Assembly (NCBI RefSeq): GCF_021568705.1 | Contig: NZ_JAKGTH010000007.1 | Location: 434,001 to 498,000 of the forward strand | Reading direction: 5' to 3' | DNA from: Gillisia lutea | GTDB taxonomy: Bacteria > Bacteroidota > Bacteroidia > Flavobacteriales > Flavobacteriaceae | Length of the DNA: 64,000 nucleotides | Shown here: positions 1-7,554 of the stretch, one piece after another | Numbering within the stretch: position 1 is the first letter of the stretch | Layout: the number at the start of each line of letters is the position of its first letter | Position numbers and translations under genes: made by a program | Notes under the pieces: generated by a model | Seen by the model: the letters and a program-made list of their open reading frames with translations, nothing else | Told to the model about the DNA's origin: nothing | The model's database searches: none

Positions 1-547
1 GAGCCCCTAAAAAAGTGGCTTTTATTGGAAGGGTGTAATTTTCCTTTAATTTTTTTATAACCCGAAGCATTTTTAATTCAGCTTCTTTTGTAAGTCCGTA
101 ACCCGATTTGATTTCTATCGCCCCGGTTCCTAATCTCATCACCTCTTCTAATCGCACTACCGATTGTTCGTAGATAACCTCTTCTGAAGTTTCTTGTAAG
201 GTTTTAGCAGAGTTCAAAATTCCACCACCTTTACTGGCAATTTCCTCATAGGTCATTCCTTTAATGCGTTGCCCAAATTCCAGTTCTCGGTTTCCGGCAT
301 AAACTAAATGTGTATGCGAGTCGCACCAGGTTGGCATTATCATTTTTCCGGTAGCATCAATTGTTTCATCCACTTCCAGTTCAGGTAAGTTATCCATACT
401 GCCATAGTCAATAATTGTTTTATTGTCAACCAATAACCAGGCGTTGTTCAAGCTTGGCAATGATTTCATCTCTTTACCTGAAAGTTTTTCTATGCTGGTT
501 TCCCTAACCTGTAATAGCTCCTTAATATTTATAAACAGTAATTTCAT
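1..547 (-). CDS. hutI: Imidazolonepropionase, N-terminal part (runs off the window)
   Basis: This enzyme hydrolyses imidazolone-5-propionate to N-formimino-glutamate, the third step of histidine degradation, in the cytoplasm. The reading frame starts at ATG 547 and stays open to base 1, giving 182 codons of a family of about 410. The metal-binding DSHTH motif is at residues 76-80 (His78 and His80), followed by LVYAGNRE. IEIKSGYGL lies near 145-152, and the frame stops just before the expected ATFLGAH metal ligand. All of these are HutI hallmarks of the amidohydrolase superfamily. No other hut gene is visible, so the rest of the pathway must lie beyond the left edge or elsewhere. A TATCTTTA box just upstream of the start may be a weak promoter. 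Confidence 0.9.
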   Translation of the reverse strand, partial: MKLLFINIKELLQVRETSIEKLSGKEMKSLPSLNNAWLLVDNKTIIDYGSMDNLPELEVDETIDATGKMIMPTWCDSHTHLVYAGNRELEFGQRIKGMTYEEIASKGGGILNSAKTLQETSEEVIYEQSVVRLEEVMRLGTGAIEIKSGYGLTKEAELKMLRVIKKLKENYTLPIKATFLGA

Positions 548-628
548 AGGGTAAAGATAAAAAACTGAAGAGGTTTTAATGGAGGAATCTCCGAAATCCA
601 TGAATAAATTTTAACCTGATTTTTTCAA

Positions 629-1006
629 TTATAGGGTGTATTGGGCTAATATTGTTTGCACCTCATAAATATCCACGTTTTTGTTGAAACGTTTTGAAAT
701 AGACGGGTTTTGCTCGCCCGAAATCCAAATCTTCAGTTCGGCATCCAGATCAAAACTACCTGCAGTTTCTACGCTAAATCTTGAAATGCTTTTGTAGATC
801 ACCGAAAAATATTCGGTCTTTCTGCCGGTTAGACCTTGAACATCAATAAGAATCAGGCGTTTATTAGTGAAAATAAAAGTATCTCTTATAAGCTTAAAGC
901 CAACTTCAATAGTTTCAGAAGGGATAAGAAGTTTTGAATATTGAGTTTCCAGTACCGATTTTTCTATAGTACCAGCGTTTCCCAAAAGTGAGGAGAATAT
1001 TCCCAT
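629..1006 (-). CDS. Small bacterial PH-domain protein
   Basis: A 125-residue protein resembling the bacterial pleckstrin-homology family (bPH_1, YvbH-like). It opens with MGIFSSLLGNAG and continues as alternating beta strands (FIFTNKRLILIDVQGLTG, then YKSISRFSVETAGSFD and ELKIWISG), ending in a C-terminal helix. This is the usual length for a stand-alone bPH domain. There is no signal peptide or membrane segment, so it should be cytoplasmic. Function is unknown for the family. It lies between hutI and an alcohol dehydrogenase on the same strand but is separated from the latter by a terminator, so it is probably transcribed alone or with hutI. Confidence 0.75.
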   Translation of the reverse strand: MGIFSSLLGNAGTIEKSVLETQYSKLLIPSETIEVGFKLIRDTFIFTNKRLILIDVQGLTGRKTEYFSVIYKSISRFSVETAGSFDLDAELKIWISGEQNPSISKRFNKNVDIYEVQTILAQYTL

Positions 1007-1028
1007 AATGTTTTAATTTTTCATGAAT

Positions 1029-1055
1029 AAAAAAAGGAGGGATTTTAAGCCCTCC
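1029..1055 (-). terminator. Rho-independent terminator of the alcohol dehydrogenase gene
   Basis: Read on the minus strand, GGAGGG and CCCTCC (1050-1055 with 1036-1041) form a GC-rich stem around an AT-rich loop, followed by a run of seven T. It lies just downstream of the alcohol dehydrogenase stop codon at 1084. Confidence 0.75.
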
Positions 1056-1083
1056 CTGTTGATTTAAAATGCTGTATCACGGA

Positions 1084-2136
1084 CTAACTTTCTTTTAAAG
1101 ACTTCATGTCGATCACGAAACGGTATTTAACATCCGATTTTATAATGCGCTCGTATGCATTGTTGATATCCTGCATCTTAATCATTTCAATATCTGAAAC
1201 AATATTGTGTTCCCCACAAAAATCCAGCATTTCCTGAGTTTCCTTAATACCGCCAATTATAGAGCCGGCAATACGCTTACGCCCTGCAATTAATCCGCCG
1301 CCATGAATGGGGTCTAAAGGTTCAATAGCGCCTACCATTACCATTGAAGCATCTCTTTTTAGCAGACCTATGTAAGGATTTGTATCGTGCCCCACAGGAA
1401 TGGTATTCAAAAGAAAATCGAAGGAATTAGCATGCGCCTTCATCTGCTCGCTGTCTTTAGAAATTAACACTTCATCTGCGCCCAGTTCTTTCGCATCAGA
1501 AGTTTTTGAAGGGGAGGTGGTTATCATTACTACATGCGCACCAAGAGCGTGAGCAAATTTAACACCCATATGGCCGAGTCCGCCCAAACCAATTACACCA
1601 ACTTTATCTCCTTTTTTTACTTTCCAATGTCTTAAGGGAGACCAGGTTGTTATACCTGCACATAAAAGTGGGGCAGCTGCTTTAAGATCTATATTCTCCG
1701 GTACTTTTAAAACGAATTTTTCATCAACGACCACCTTTTCAGAATATCCCCCATAGGTTTGACCGCCTAGGTGTTTATCTGGACTGTTATACGTAAAGGT
1801 GGCTCCATTCTCGCAGTATTGTTCCAGATCTTCTTTACAGGAGTTACAAGTTTGGCAGGAGTCTACCATACAACCAACTCCTACAAGGTCTCCTTCTTTG
1901 AATTTACTCACGTTGTCTCCCACACTTAGTACGCGACCAATAATTTCATGACCCGGTACTACTGGGTACTTAGAGCCTTTCCAATCATTTCTGGCGGTAT
2001 GTATATCGCTGTGGCATACTCCGCAATATAAAATATCTATTTCTACGTCTTGGGTAGTAGTGTCTCTTCTTTTAATATCTAATGGAGCAAGATCTGCAGT
2101 ACTAGATGTTGCAGCATATGCTTTTACTTCTGTCAT
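1084..2136 (-). CDS. Zinc-dependent NAD(P) alcohol/aldehyde dehydrogenase (YahK/CAD type)
   Basis: A medium-chain zinc alcohol dehydrogenase of 350 residues that interconverts aldehydes and alcohols with NAD(P)H in the cytoplasm. Catalytic zinc ligands are Cys41 (GVCHSD), His63-Glu64 (GHE) and Cys159. The four structural-zinc cysteines are at 94, 97, 100 and 108. The nucleotide-binding GLGGLG is at 183-188. The order and spacing match the YahK/cinnamyl-alcohol-dehydrogenase subgroup. I chose ATG 2136 because MTEVKAYAA is where family members begin; the frame stays open to 2232, but that extension is proline- and asparagine-rich and unlike the family. The substrate cannot be deduced. It is divergent from the PLP enzyme at 2367. 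Confidence 0.85.
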   Translation of the reverse strand: MTEVKAYAATSSTADLAPLDIKRRDTTTQDVEIDILYCGVCHSDIHTARNDWKGSKYPVVPGHEIIGRVLSVGDNVSKFKEGDLVGVGCMVDSCQTCNSCKEDLEQYCENGATFTYNSPDKHLGGQTYGGYSEKVVVDEKFVLKVPENIDLKAAAPLLCAGITTWSPLRHWKVKKGDKVGVIGLGGLGHMGVKFAHALGAHVVMITTSPSKTSDAKELGADEVLISKDSEQMKAHANSFDFLLNTIPVGHDTNPYIGLLKRDASMVMVGAIEPLDPIHGGGLIAGRKRIAGSIIGGIKETQEMLDFCGEHNIVSDIEMIKMQDINNAYERIIKSDVKYRFVIDMKSLKES

Positions 2137-2366
2137 AGTTTTATTTTTTTGGAGATTAAAATTAATGAAATTAGAGGGGGGAATAGGGAGGTTTGCAGAC
2201 TTTAAAGGAAGTTTAACGTTCCTTGGAGACAACGGCTCATAATATGAAGTTATGAGAGATTTTACTTTAATGAGACTTCTTATTACAATGAACTTTTAAG
2301 CACGTATTTTTTATATTTATTATTTTTAACTTGTCGCAATATTATATCAATTAAGTCATCTATATT

Positions 2367-3539
2367 ATGAGTAAAAGTCACCCTGGAATTAACACTATTT
2401 GCACCCATATTGGAGAGCTGAAGGACACTCAGTATAAAGGAGCAATTTCACCTTTGTATATGTCTACTTCTTATGCTTTTGAAGATGTTGAGGTAAAGCG
2501 ATACCCGCGCTATTTCAATACTCCCAATCAAGTTGGCTTAGCAAAGAAGATAGCTGCACTAGAACATGGGGAAGCAGCTTTGATTTTTGGGAGCGGTATG
2601 GCAGCTATAAGCACTGCTTTATTGGCATTTTTGAAAAGTGGAGATCATGTGGTGCTTCAAAACACTTTATATGGAGGAACAAGTAATTTGGTTGTGGAAG
2701 AATTTGAAAAATTTGGAATAGAATATTCTTTTACCGAAGATCTAAAACCAAAAAGTTTTGTTGCTCAAATAAAAGAGAACACTAAGGTGATTTATATTGA
2801 AACCCCTTCTAACCCTTTACTTACCATTACCGATATTAAAGCGGTTGCAGAGATAGCCAAAACCCATAATTTGGTGAGTATGATAGACAACACCTTTGCT
2901 TCGCCCGTTAATCAAAACCCTATCGATTTTGGAATAGATGTGGTTATACATTCAGCAACAAAATATATGGGAGGTCATAGTGATATTCTAGCTGGTGCGG
3001 TGATAGCTTCCGAAAAACATATAGATAGCATTTTTCAGCTTGCCAAGAATTTTGGAGGAAGTCTTAGTGATTATACTGTTTGGTTGTTGGAAAGAAGTCT
3101 TAAAACGATGGGATTAAGAGTGAAAGCTCAAAATAAAAATGCTAAGAAGCTGGCAAGGTTTCTGGAAGCGCATGAGGATGTTTCTCAGGTGTATTATCCA
3201 GGATTAAAGTCGCACCCTGACTATGCTTTGGCAAAATCTCAAATGCATGGATTCGGTGGAATGCTTTCATTTGAATTAAAAGAAGGTTTAGATGCATCTC
3301 AATTTCAGAAAGAATTAAAACTGATAAAACCCTCTATGAGCTTAGCAGGAGTAGAATCTACAATTTTATCTCCAACTCTTACCTCGCATGCATTATTAAC
3401 TCCTGAAGAAAGAGAGAAGCAGGGGATAAGGGATGGTTTGCTCCGTTTTTCAGTAGGAATAGAGGAAAGGGAAGATTTAAGAGCCGATATAGAACAGGCT
3501 TTAAAAGCTTTAAAAGCAAAAGAGGTGACACTATCTTAA
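2367..3539 (+). CDS. Trans-sulfuration-family PLP enzyme (cystathionine/methionine gamma-lyase-like)
   Basis: A 390-residue fold-type I PLP enzyme of the Cys/Met metabolism family. Visible family marks are the SGMAA phosphate-binding loop near residue 76, the YGGT segment at 102-105, the PSNP stretch near 147-150, the cofactor-binding aspartate in MIDNTFASP (Asp174), and the Schiff-base lysine Lys199 in SATKYMGGH. Family members catalyse beta- or gamma-elimination or replacement on cystathionine, methionine or O-acylhomoserine. The sequence alone does not tell which. It precedes bshB1, which makes a cysteine-containing thiol, so a role in cysteine supply is possible but is inference. A second, different family member lies at 43233-44435. 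Confidence 0.85.
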   Translation: MSKSHPGINTICTHIGELKDTQYKGAISPLYMSTSYAFEDVEVKRYPRYFNTPNQVGLAKKIAALEHGEAALIFGSGMAAISTALLAFLKSGDHVVLQNTLYGGTSNLVVEEFEKFGIEYSFTEDLKPKSFVAQIKENTKVIYIETPSNPLLTITDIKAVAEIAKTHNLVSMIDNTFASPVNQNPIDFGIDVVIHSATKYMGGHSDILAGAVIASEKHIDSIFQLAKNFGGSLSDYTVWLLERSLKTMGLRVKAQNKNAKKLARFLEAHEDVSQVYYPGLKSHPDYALAKSQMHGFGGMLSFELKEGLDASQFQKELKLIKPSMSLAGVESTILSPTLTSHALLTPEEREKQGIRDGLLRFSVGIEEREDLRADIEQALKALKAKEVTLS

Positions 3540-3663
3540 TGGAAAACCGAGTAGATTTAAGCTTCTGAAAGTTTAGGGAACCGTTAACGACTTCCTGTTC
3601 AATGAGATTTTATAAAAATTATTATTTTAAAGTTCATTTCAACGAAATGAAAAACATTTATAT

Positions 3664-4380
3664 ATGAAATTAGATATTTTGGCCATTGGTGCCCATCCGG
3701 ATGATGTAGAACTAAGTTGCTCCGGGACTATTGCAAAAGAGGTTGCCAGAGGTAAAAAAGTAGGAGTATTAGATTTAACAAGAGGAGAACTGGGAACGAG
3801 AGGTTCTGCCGAAATAAGAGATAAAGAAGCTGCAGATGCTGCTAAAATTTTAGGATTAAGCATTCGGGAAAATTTGGCATTTAAGGATGGTTTCTTTCAA
3901 AATGATGAGAAACATCAAATGGAGATCATTAAGATCTTAAGAAAATATAAGCCCGAGATTGTATTTTGCAATGCCATAGATGATAGGCACATCGATCATG
4001 GAAAAGGCTCTAAGCTGGTGAGTGACGCTTGTTTTTTAAGCGGACTAATAAGAATTGAGACTGAATATGATGGCGAAGCGCAGGAAGCATGGAGGCCTAA
4101 GCATGTGTATCATTATATACAATGGAAAAACTTGCAACCCGACATTGTAGTAGATATTTCCGGATATATAGATGTTAAGATGAATGCCGTGAAAGCATAT
4201 CGCACTCAATTTTATGATGAGAGTAGTAAAGAGCCGGTAACTCCTATCTCCAGCAACAACTTTTTAGACAGTATAAACTATCGTGCTAGGGATTTAGGGC
4301 GATTAATAGGAAAAGATCATGCAGAAGGTTTCAATGTAGAGCGCTATGCAGCAGTAGATTCCATATTTGATCTAATTTAA
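3664..4380 (+). CDS. bshB1: Bacillithiol biosynthesis deacetylase BshB1
   Basis: A zinc amidohydrolase of the LmbE/PIG-L family, 238 residues, that removes the acetyl group from GlcNAc-malate to give GlcN-malate, the second step of bacillithiol synthesis. The zinc motif AHPDD is at residues 10-14 (His11, Asp13, Asp14) and the second histidine motif RHIDHG at 108-113 (His112). Flanking sequences such as LTRGELGTRGSAEIR and the ending are typical of BshB1 rather than of mycothiol enzymes. The ATG at 3664 fits the family N-terminus. Bacillithiol is the main low-molecular-weight thiol in many Bacteroidetes. No bshA or bshC is in this window. Confidence 0.92.
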   Translation: MKLDILAIGAHPDDVELSCSGTIAKEVARGKKVGVLDLTRGELGTRGSAEIRDKEAADAAKILGLSIRENLAFKDGFFQNDEKHQMEIIKILRKYKPEIVFCNAIDDRHIDHGKGSKLVSDACFLSGLIRIETEYDGEAQEAWRPKHVYHYIQWKNLQPDIVVDISGYIDVKMNAVKAYRTQFYDESSKEPVTPISSNNFLDSINYRARDLGRLIGKDHAEGFNVERYAAVDSIFDLI

Positions 4381-4393
4381 TTTCATTTTTTTC

Positions 4394-4424
4394 TTTGTTG
4401 AATAATAGAAAAAATATACATTTG
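4394..4424 (+). promoter_or_regulatory. Bacteroidetes-type promoter of tRNA-His
   Basis: A full match to the primary sigma factor consensus of this phylum: TTTG at 4394-4397 (-33 element), a 19-base spacer, and TACATTTG at 4417-4424 (-7 element, consensus TAnnTTTG). The tRNA begins 16 bases further on. Confidence 0.85.
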
Positions 4425-4439
4425 CATCCGCTAACAAAT

Positions 4440-4514
4440 GGTGGTTGTAGCTCAGCTGGTTAGAGTGCCTGATTGTGGTTCAGGAGGTCGCCGGTTCGAA
4501 CCCGGTCTTCCACC
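4440..4514 (+). tRNA. tRNA-His (anticodon GTG)
   Basis: A cloverleaf can be folded by hand. The D stem is GCTC/GAGT with conserved A14 and GG in the loop. The anticodon stem is CCTGA/TCAGG around loop TTGTGGT, giving anticodon GTG. The T arm is GCCGG-TTCGAAC-CCGGT. The extra G(-1) typical of tRNA-His is encoded at 4440 and can pair with C73 at 4514. CCA is not encoded. Oddly, acceptor positions 5-68 and 6-67 come out as T-T in my alignment, leaving five pairs plus G(-1)-C73. Confidence 0.93.
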
Positions 4515-4521
4515 CTTTTTA

Positions 4522-4550
4522 AACTCCTTAGGAAACTAAGGAGTTTTTTT
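4522..4550 (+). terminator. Terminator after tRNA-His
   Basis: A perfect 10-base-pair stem (AACTCCTTAG at 4522-4531 and CTAAGGAGTT at 4536-4545) around a GAAA tetraloop, followed by a T tract to 4550. It starts eight bases after the tRNA. Confidence 0.9.
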
Positions 4551-4588
4551 ATGCTTTAGATTTAGATGAGATGTAGTAGGAGTGGGAG

Positions 4589-5134
4589 TTAAGGAATTAA
4601 AAAGGTCTTGCTCCAAGCTTCTTCTTCCATTTCAAATCTTGCACGTAAATGATTGGCGTCCGATTTTAATTTTAAATATTCAATCGTAGTTGGTATAAAT
4701 TCGAGTAATGCGAAATTTAGCTTTTCAACTCTATTAATGCGAACAGGATTCTTTATAGGTTTTCCGGGTGGTAATTTACTGTTGTAATCATTTACTGCTT
4801 TTCCTTCAATTTTAGCCTTATGTCTTTCCCATTCAATACTATTGGTGTTTATTTGAAGGCTACCGCTTAAGCTTACCTGTAGTTGCTTTTCAGAATTATA
4901 AAATAGAATATTTCCCTGGGGGTTGGTGGTAATCTCCTTTACCTTATCTGATCGTTCATCGGTATAGAAAAGTAGATTTCCCTTATCGCTTATAGATCTT
5001 AAAACCAAGGTTCGTTGTCGGATCCCAGTTCTGTCTTCGGCTGTTGCCAGACTGCAAAAGCGAAAGGGGTGTCCTTTTATTTCTGAGGCATCTTTCAATT
5101 CCTGCCATATTTCTTTGAAAATATCGTTCAACAT
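4589..5134 (-). CDS. Pyridoxamine 5'-phosphate oxidase-like FMN-binding protein
   Basis: A 181-residue cytoplasmic protein with the split-barrel flavin-binding fold of the pyridoxamine phosphate oxidase superfamily. Typical segments are FRFCSLATAEDRTGIRQRTLVLR (residues 25-47), LLFYTDERSDKV near 54-65 and ILFYNSEKQLQVSLSG near 76-91. It is shorter than PdxH and lacks the PdxH C-terminal signature, so it is better seen as a related general flavoprotein (the Pyridox_oxase_2/Alr4036-like group) than as true PdxH. The substrate is unknown. It lies 14 bases downstream of the SIMPL gene and is probably cotranscribed with it. Confidence 0.75.
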   Translation of the reverse strand: MLNDIFKEIWQELKDASEIKGHPFRFCSLATAEDRTGIRQRTLVLRSISDKGNLLFYTDERSDKVKEITTNPQGNILFYNSEKQLQVSLSGSLQINTNSIEWERHKAKIEGKAVNDYNSKLPPGKPIKNPVRINRVEKLNFALLEFIPTTIEYLKLKSDANHLRARFEMEEEAWSKTFLIP

Positions 5135-5148
5135 AATTAAATCACTTC

Positions 5149-5874
5149 CTATTTTATTTCATATTCCAACCGCATGGTTATTGATGCCGTTTTCTTTTTA
5201 TCCTGTGTATTATAAGCTCCGCTCCAGCTATAATCTTCACCGCTATTTTGTCCCGTTATCTGGAAAACTCCCATATTAGCGCTATGCAATTCTCCTAAAG
5301 ACCCTCCGCTGTTTTCAGCAATTTTCTCGGCTCTTACCCTGGCATCTTCAGTAGCTTTCGAGATCATTTCAATTTTGAGATCGGCTATTTTAGTATAGTA
5401 ATATCGGGGTGGGGTAGAATTGAATTGTACTCCGCTATTTAATAATTCAGTGATCTCACGAGATACATTTTCTATAAGTTCCACATTTGTAGATTCGATT
5501 TTCACCGATTGAACCAGCTCGTATGCCCTAAAAATGCTCCCAACGTAATTTCCATTTTGATATTGATTATCGCGCTGTTCATTTGTTTGGACTGAGTTGA
5601 AAACGATATTTTCGGGAGCAATGCCTTTTTCGCTTAAATAGCCACGAACGGTTTCTTTATCGGCATCTAGGTCTTCATAAGCTTGTTTTAAATCTGGATT
5701 AACAGCATTAAATTGTCCTTCCCATACAATAAGATCGGATGTGAAATTCTCACTTCCCGAGCCCGTGACCGAGATGGAACCTTTTGGAGTAGCTCTTTCT
5801 ATGTAAGCATTTCCTAAAAAATAGGCAGCAAGTACAATAGCGATCGAAAAAATAATAGCACTTATATATTTCAT
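5149..5874 (-). CDS. SIMPL (DUF541) domain protein, secreted or membrane-anchored
   Basis: A 241-residue protein with an N-terminal hydrophobic segment (ISAIIFSIAIVLAAYFLG, residues 4-21) that should act as a signal anchor, then a SIMPL domain from about residue 33 to the end. Family marks are the ISVTGSGSENFTSD start, the internal KETVRGYLSEKGIAPENI, and AEKIAENSGGSLGELHSAN near 180-200. Family members are periplasmic or outer-membrane associated and of poorly understood function; some have been linked to oxidative stress or macromolecular assemblies. The downstream flavoprotein gene is 14 bases away. Confidence 0.85.
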   Translation of the reverse strand: MKYISAIIFSIAIVLAAYFLGNAYIERATPKGSISVTGSGSENFTSDLIVWEGQFNAVNPDLKQAYEDLDADKETVRGYLSEKGIAPENIVFNSVQTNEQRDNQYQNGNYVGSIFRAYELVQSVKIESTNVELIENVSREITELLNSGVQFNSTPPRYYYTKIADLKIEMISKATEDARVRAEKIAENSGGSLGELHSANMGVFQITGQNSGEDYSWSGAYNTQDKKKTASITMRLEYEIK

Positions 5875-5943
5875 GGCAGAATTTCAAATTTTATTAAAGA
5901 TATAAAATTATAAAACGGCTATGCCCATATTAGTTCAAATTCT

Positions 5944-5951
5944 TACTTTTG
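5944..5951 (+). promoter_or_regulatory. -7 promoter element abutting the guaA start
   Basis: TACTTTTG matches TAnnTTTG exactly but ends only three bases before the guaA ATG at 5955. No TTG is found at the usual -33 distance. If used, it would give a leaderless or nearly leaderless transcript. Confidence 0.4.
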
Positions 5952-5954
5952 CGC

Positions 5955-7487
5955 ATGCAACAGAACGTACTTATTTTAGACTTTGGATCGCAGTATACGC
6001 AACTTATTGCAAGAAGAGTTAGAGAGCTCAATATTTACTGCGAAATTCACCCATATAACAACCCCCCAAAAGATCTTTCCGATTTTAAAGCCGTCATCCT
6101 TTCTGGAAGTCCGTTTTCGGTAAGAGGAGAAGATGCTCCTCATCCGGATCTATCTGAAATTAGAGGAAAACTGCCGTTATTAGCCGTGTGTTACGGAGCT
6201 CAGTACTTGGCTCATTTCCATGGAGGGAAAGTAGAAGCTTCAGAAACCAGGGAATATGGCCGTGCCAATCTTTCGGTTATTAAAGATGCTGAAGTTTTAT
6301 TTGAGGATATCACAGAGAATTCTCAGGTTTGGATGAGCCATAGTGATACTATTAAGGAATTACCAAGTAACGGAGTAAGACTTGCGAGTACTACAGATGT
6401 ATTGAATGCAGCTTACAGAATTGAAGGAGAAGAGACCTTTGCTATTCAGTTCCATCCTGAAGTATATCATTCTACCGACGGGAAACAGTTATTGGAAAAT
6501 TTCCTTGTTAAAATAGCCGGTGTAGCGCAAACCTGGACTCCGGAAGCTTTCGTGGATATGACGGTAAATGAGCTTCGTGAAAAAATTGGAGACGATAAGG
6601 TTGTACTTGGATTGAGTGGAGGAGTAGATTCTTCAGTCGCGGCAGTGTTACTTCATAAAGCAATAGGAAAAAACCTGTACTGTATCTTCGTGAACAATGG
6701 TCTTTTGCGTAAAGATGAATTTGAAAGCGTATTAGATCAGTATAAACATATGGGCTTGAACGTAAAAGGAGTAGATGCTTCGGCACGCTTCTTGGAAGCT
6801 CTTGCTGGAGTTTCAGAGCCTGAGGCCAAAAGAAAGAAGATTGGAAATGCGTTTATTGAGGTGTTTGATGATGAAGCGCATTTAATTAAAGATGTAAAAT
6901 ATCTTGCTCAAGGAACCATTTATCCTGATGTTATTGAATCGGTTTCTGTTAACGGCGGACCTTCAGCAACTATAAAATCACATCATAACGTTGGTGGTTT
7001 GCCAGACTTTATGAAGTTGAAGATCGTGGAGCCTTTACGAATGATCTTTAAAGATGAGGTGAGAAGAGTAGGAGCTGAATTGGGGATTGCACAAGAGCTA
7101 TTAGGAAGACATCCTTTTCCGGGGCCCGGCCTTGCAATTCGAATTTTGGGAGATGTAACCGCAGAAAAAGTTAGAATTCTTCAAGAGGTGGATGCTATCT
7201 TTATAAATGGGCTTAAAGAATGGAAACTTTACGATAAAGTTTGGCAAGCAGGAGCTATTTTACTGCCGGTAAACTCGGTAGGAGTAATGGGAGATGAAAG
7301 AACGTATGAAAAAGTAGTAGCTTTAAGAGCAGTAGAATCTACAGACGGAATGACGGCAGATTGGGTGAATTTACCGTACGATTTCCTTCAAAAGACATCA
7401 AATACTATAATAAATAGAGTAAAAGGCGTTAATAGAGTAGTGTACGATATAAGCTCTAAGCCGCCTGCAACTATAGAGTGGGAATAG
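5955..7487 (+). CDS. guaA: GMP synthase (glutamine-hydrolysing)
   Basis: Converts XMP to GMP using glutamine and ATP, the last step of guanine nucleotide synthesis. It has 510 residues, the normal length. The class I glutamine amidotransferase domain occupies about residues 1-190 with nucleophile Cys79 (LAVCYGAQ) and the His167/Glu169 pair (FHPEV). The ATP pyrophosphatase P-loop SGGVDSS is at 221-227, followed by the dimerisation domain ending in [10 protein letters not shown] chose ATG 5955 rather than the in-frame TTG six bases upstream because [13 protein letters not shown] is the family N-terminus. Downstream, a plus-strand run of three genes follows after 67 bases. Confidence 0.97.
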   Translation: MQQNVLILDFGSQYTQLIARRVRELNIYCEIHPYNNPPKDLSDFKAVILSGSPFSVRGEDAPHPDLSEIRGKLPLLAVCYGAQYLAHFHGGKVEASETREYGRANLSVIKDAEVLFEDITENSQVWMSHSDTIKELPSNGVRLASTTDVLNAAYRIEGEETFAIQFHPEVYHSTDGKQLLENFLVKIAGVAQTWTPEAFVDMTVNELREKIGDDKVVLGLSGGVDSSVAAVLLHKAIGKNLYCIFVNNGLLRKDEFESVLDQYKHMGLNVKGVDASARFLEALAGVSEPEAKRKKIGNAFIEVFDDEAHLIKDVKYLAQGTIYPDVIESVSVNGGPSATIKSHHNVGGLPDFMKLKIVEPLRMIFKDEVRRVGAELGIAQELLGRHPFPGPGLAIRILGDVTAEKVRILQEVDAIFINGLKEWKLYDKVWQAGAILLPVNSVGVMGDERTYEKVVALRAVESTDGMTADWVNLPYDFLQKTSNTIINRVKGVNRVVYDISSKPPATIEWE

Positions 7488-7554
7488 TTTTTAAATTAAA
7501 CCGGCCTTCTTAATGCTGTAGGAAGCATCCTTAAAAATAAATACATTGAAACAG

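Noticed and set aside
2137-2232. A longer N-terminus for the alcohol dehydrogenase
   Set aside because: The extra 32 residues are unlike the family, and MTEVKAYAA at 2136 is the usual start.
5949-5954. TTG start for guaA two codons before the ATG
   Set aside because: It lies inside the TAnnTTTG element and adds residues not found in the family.
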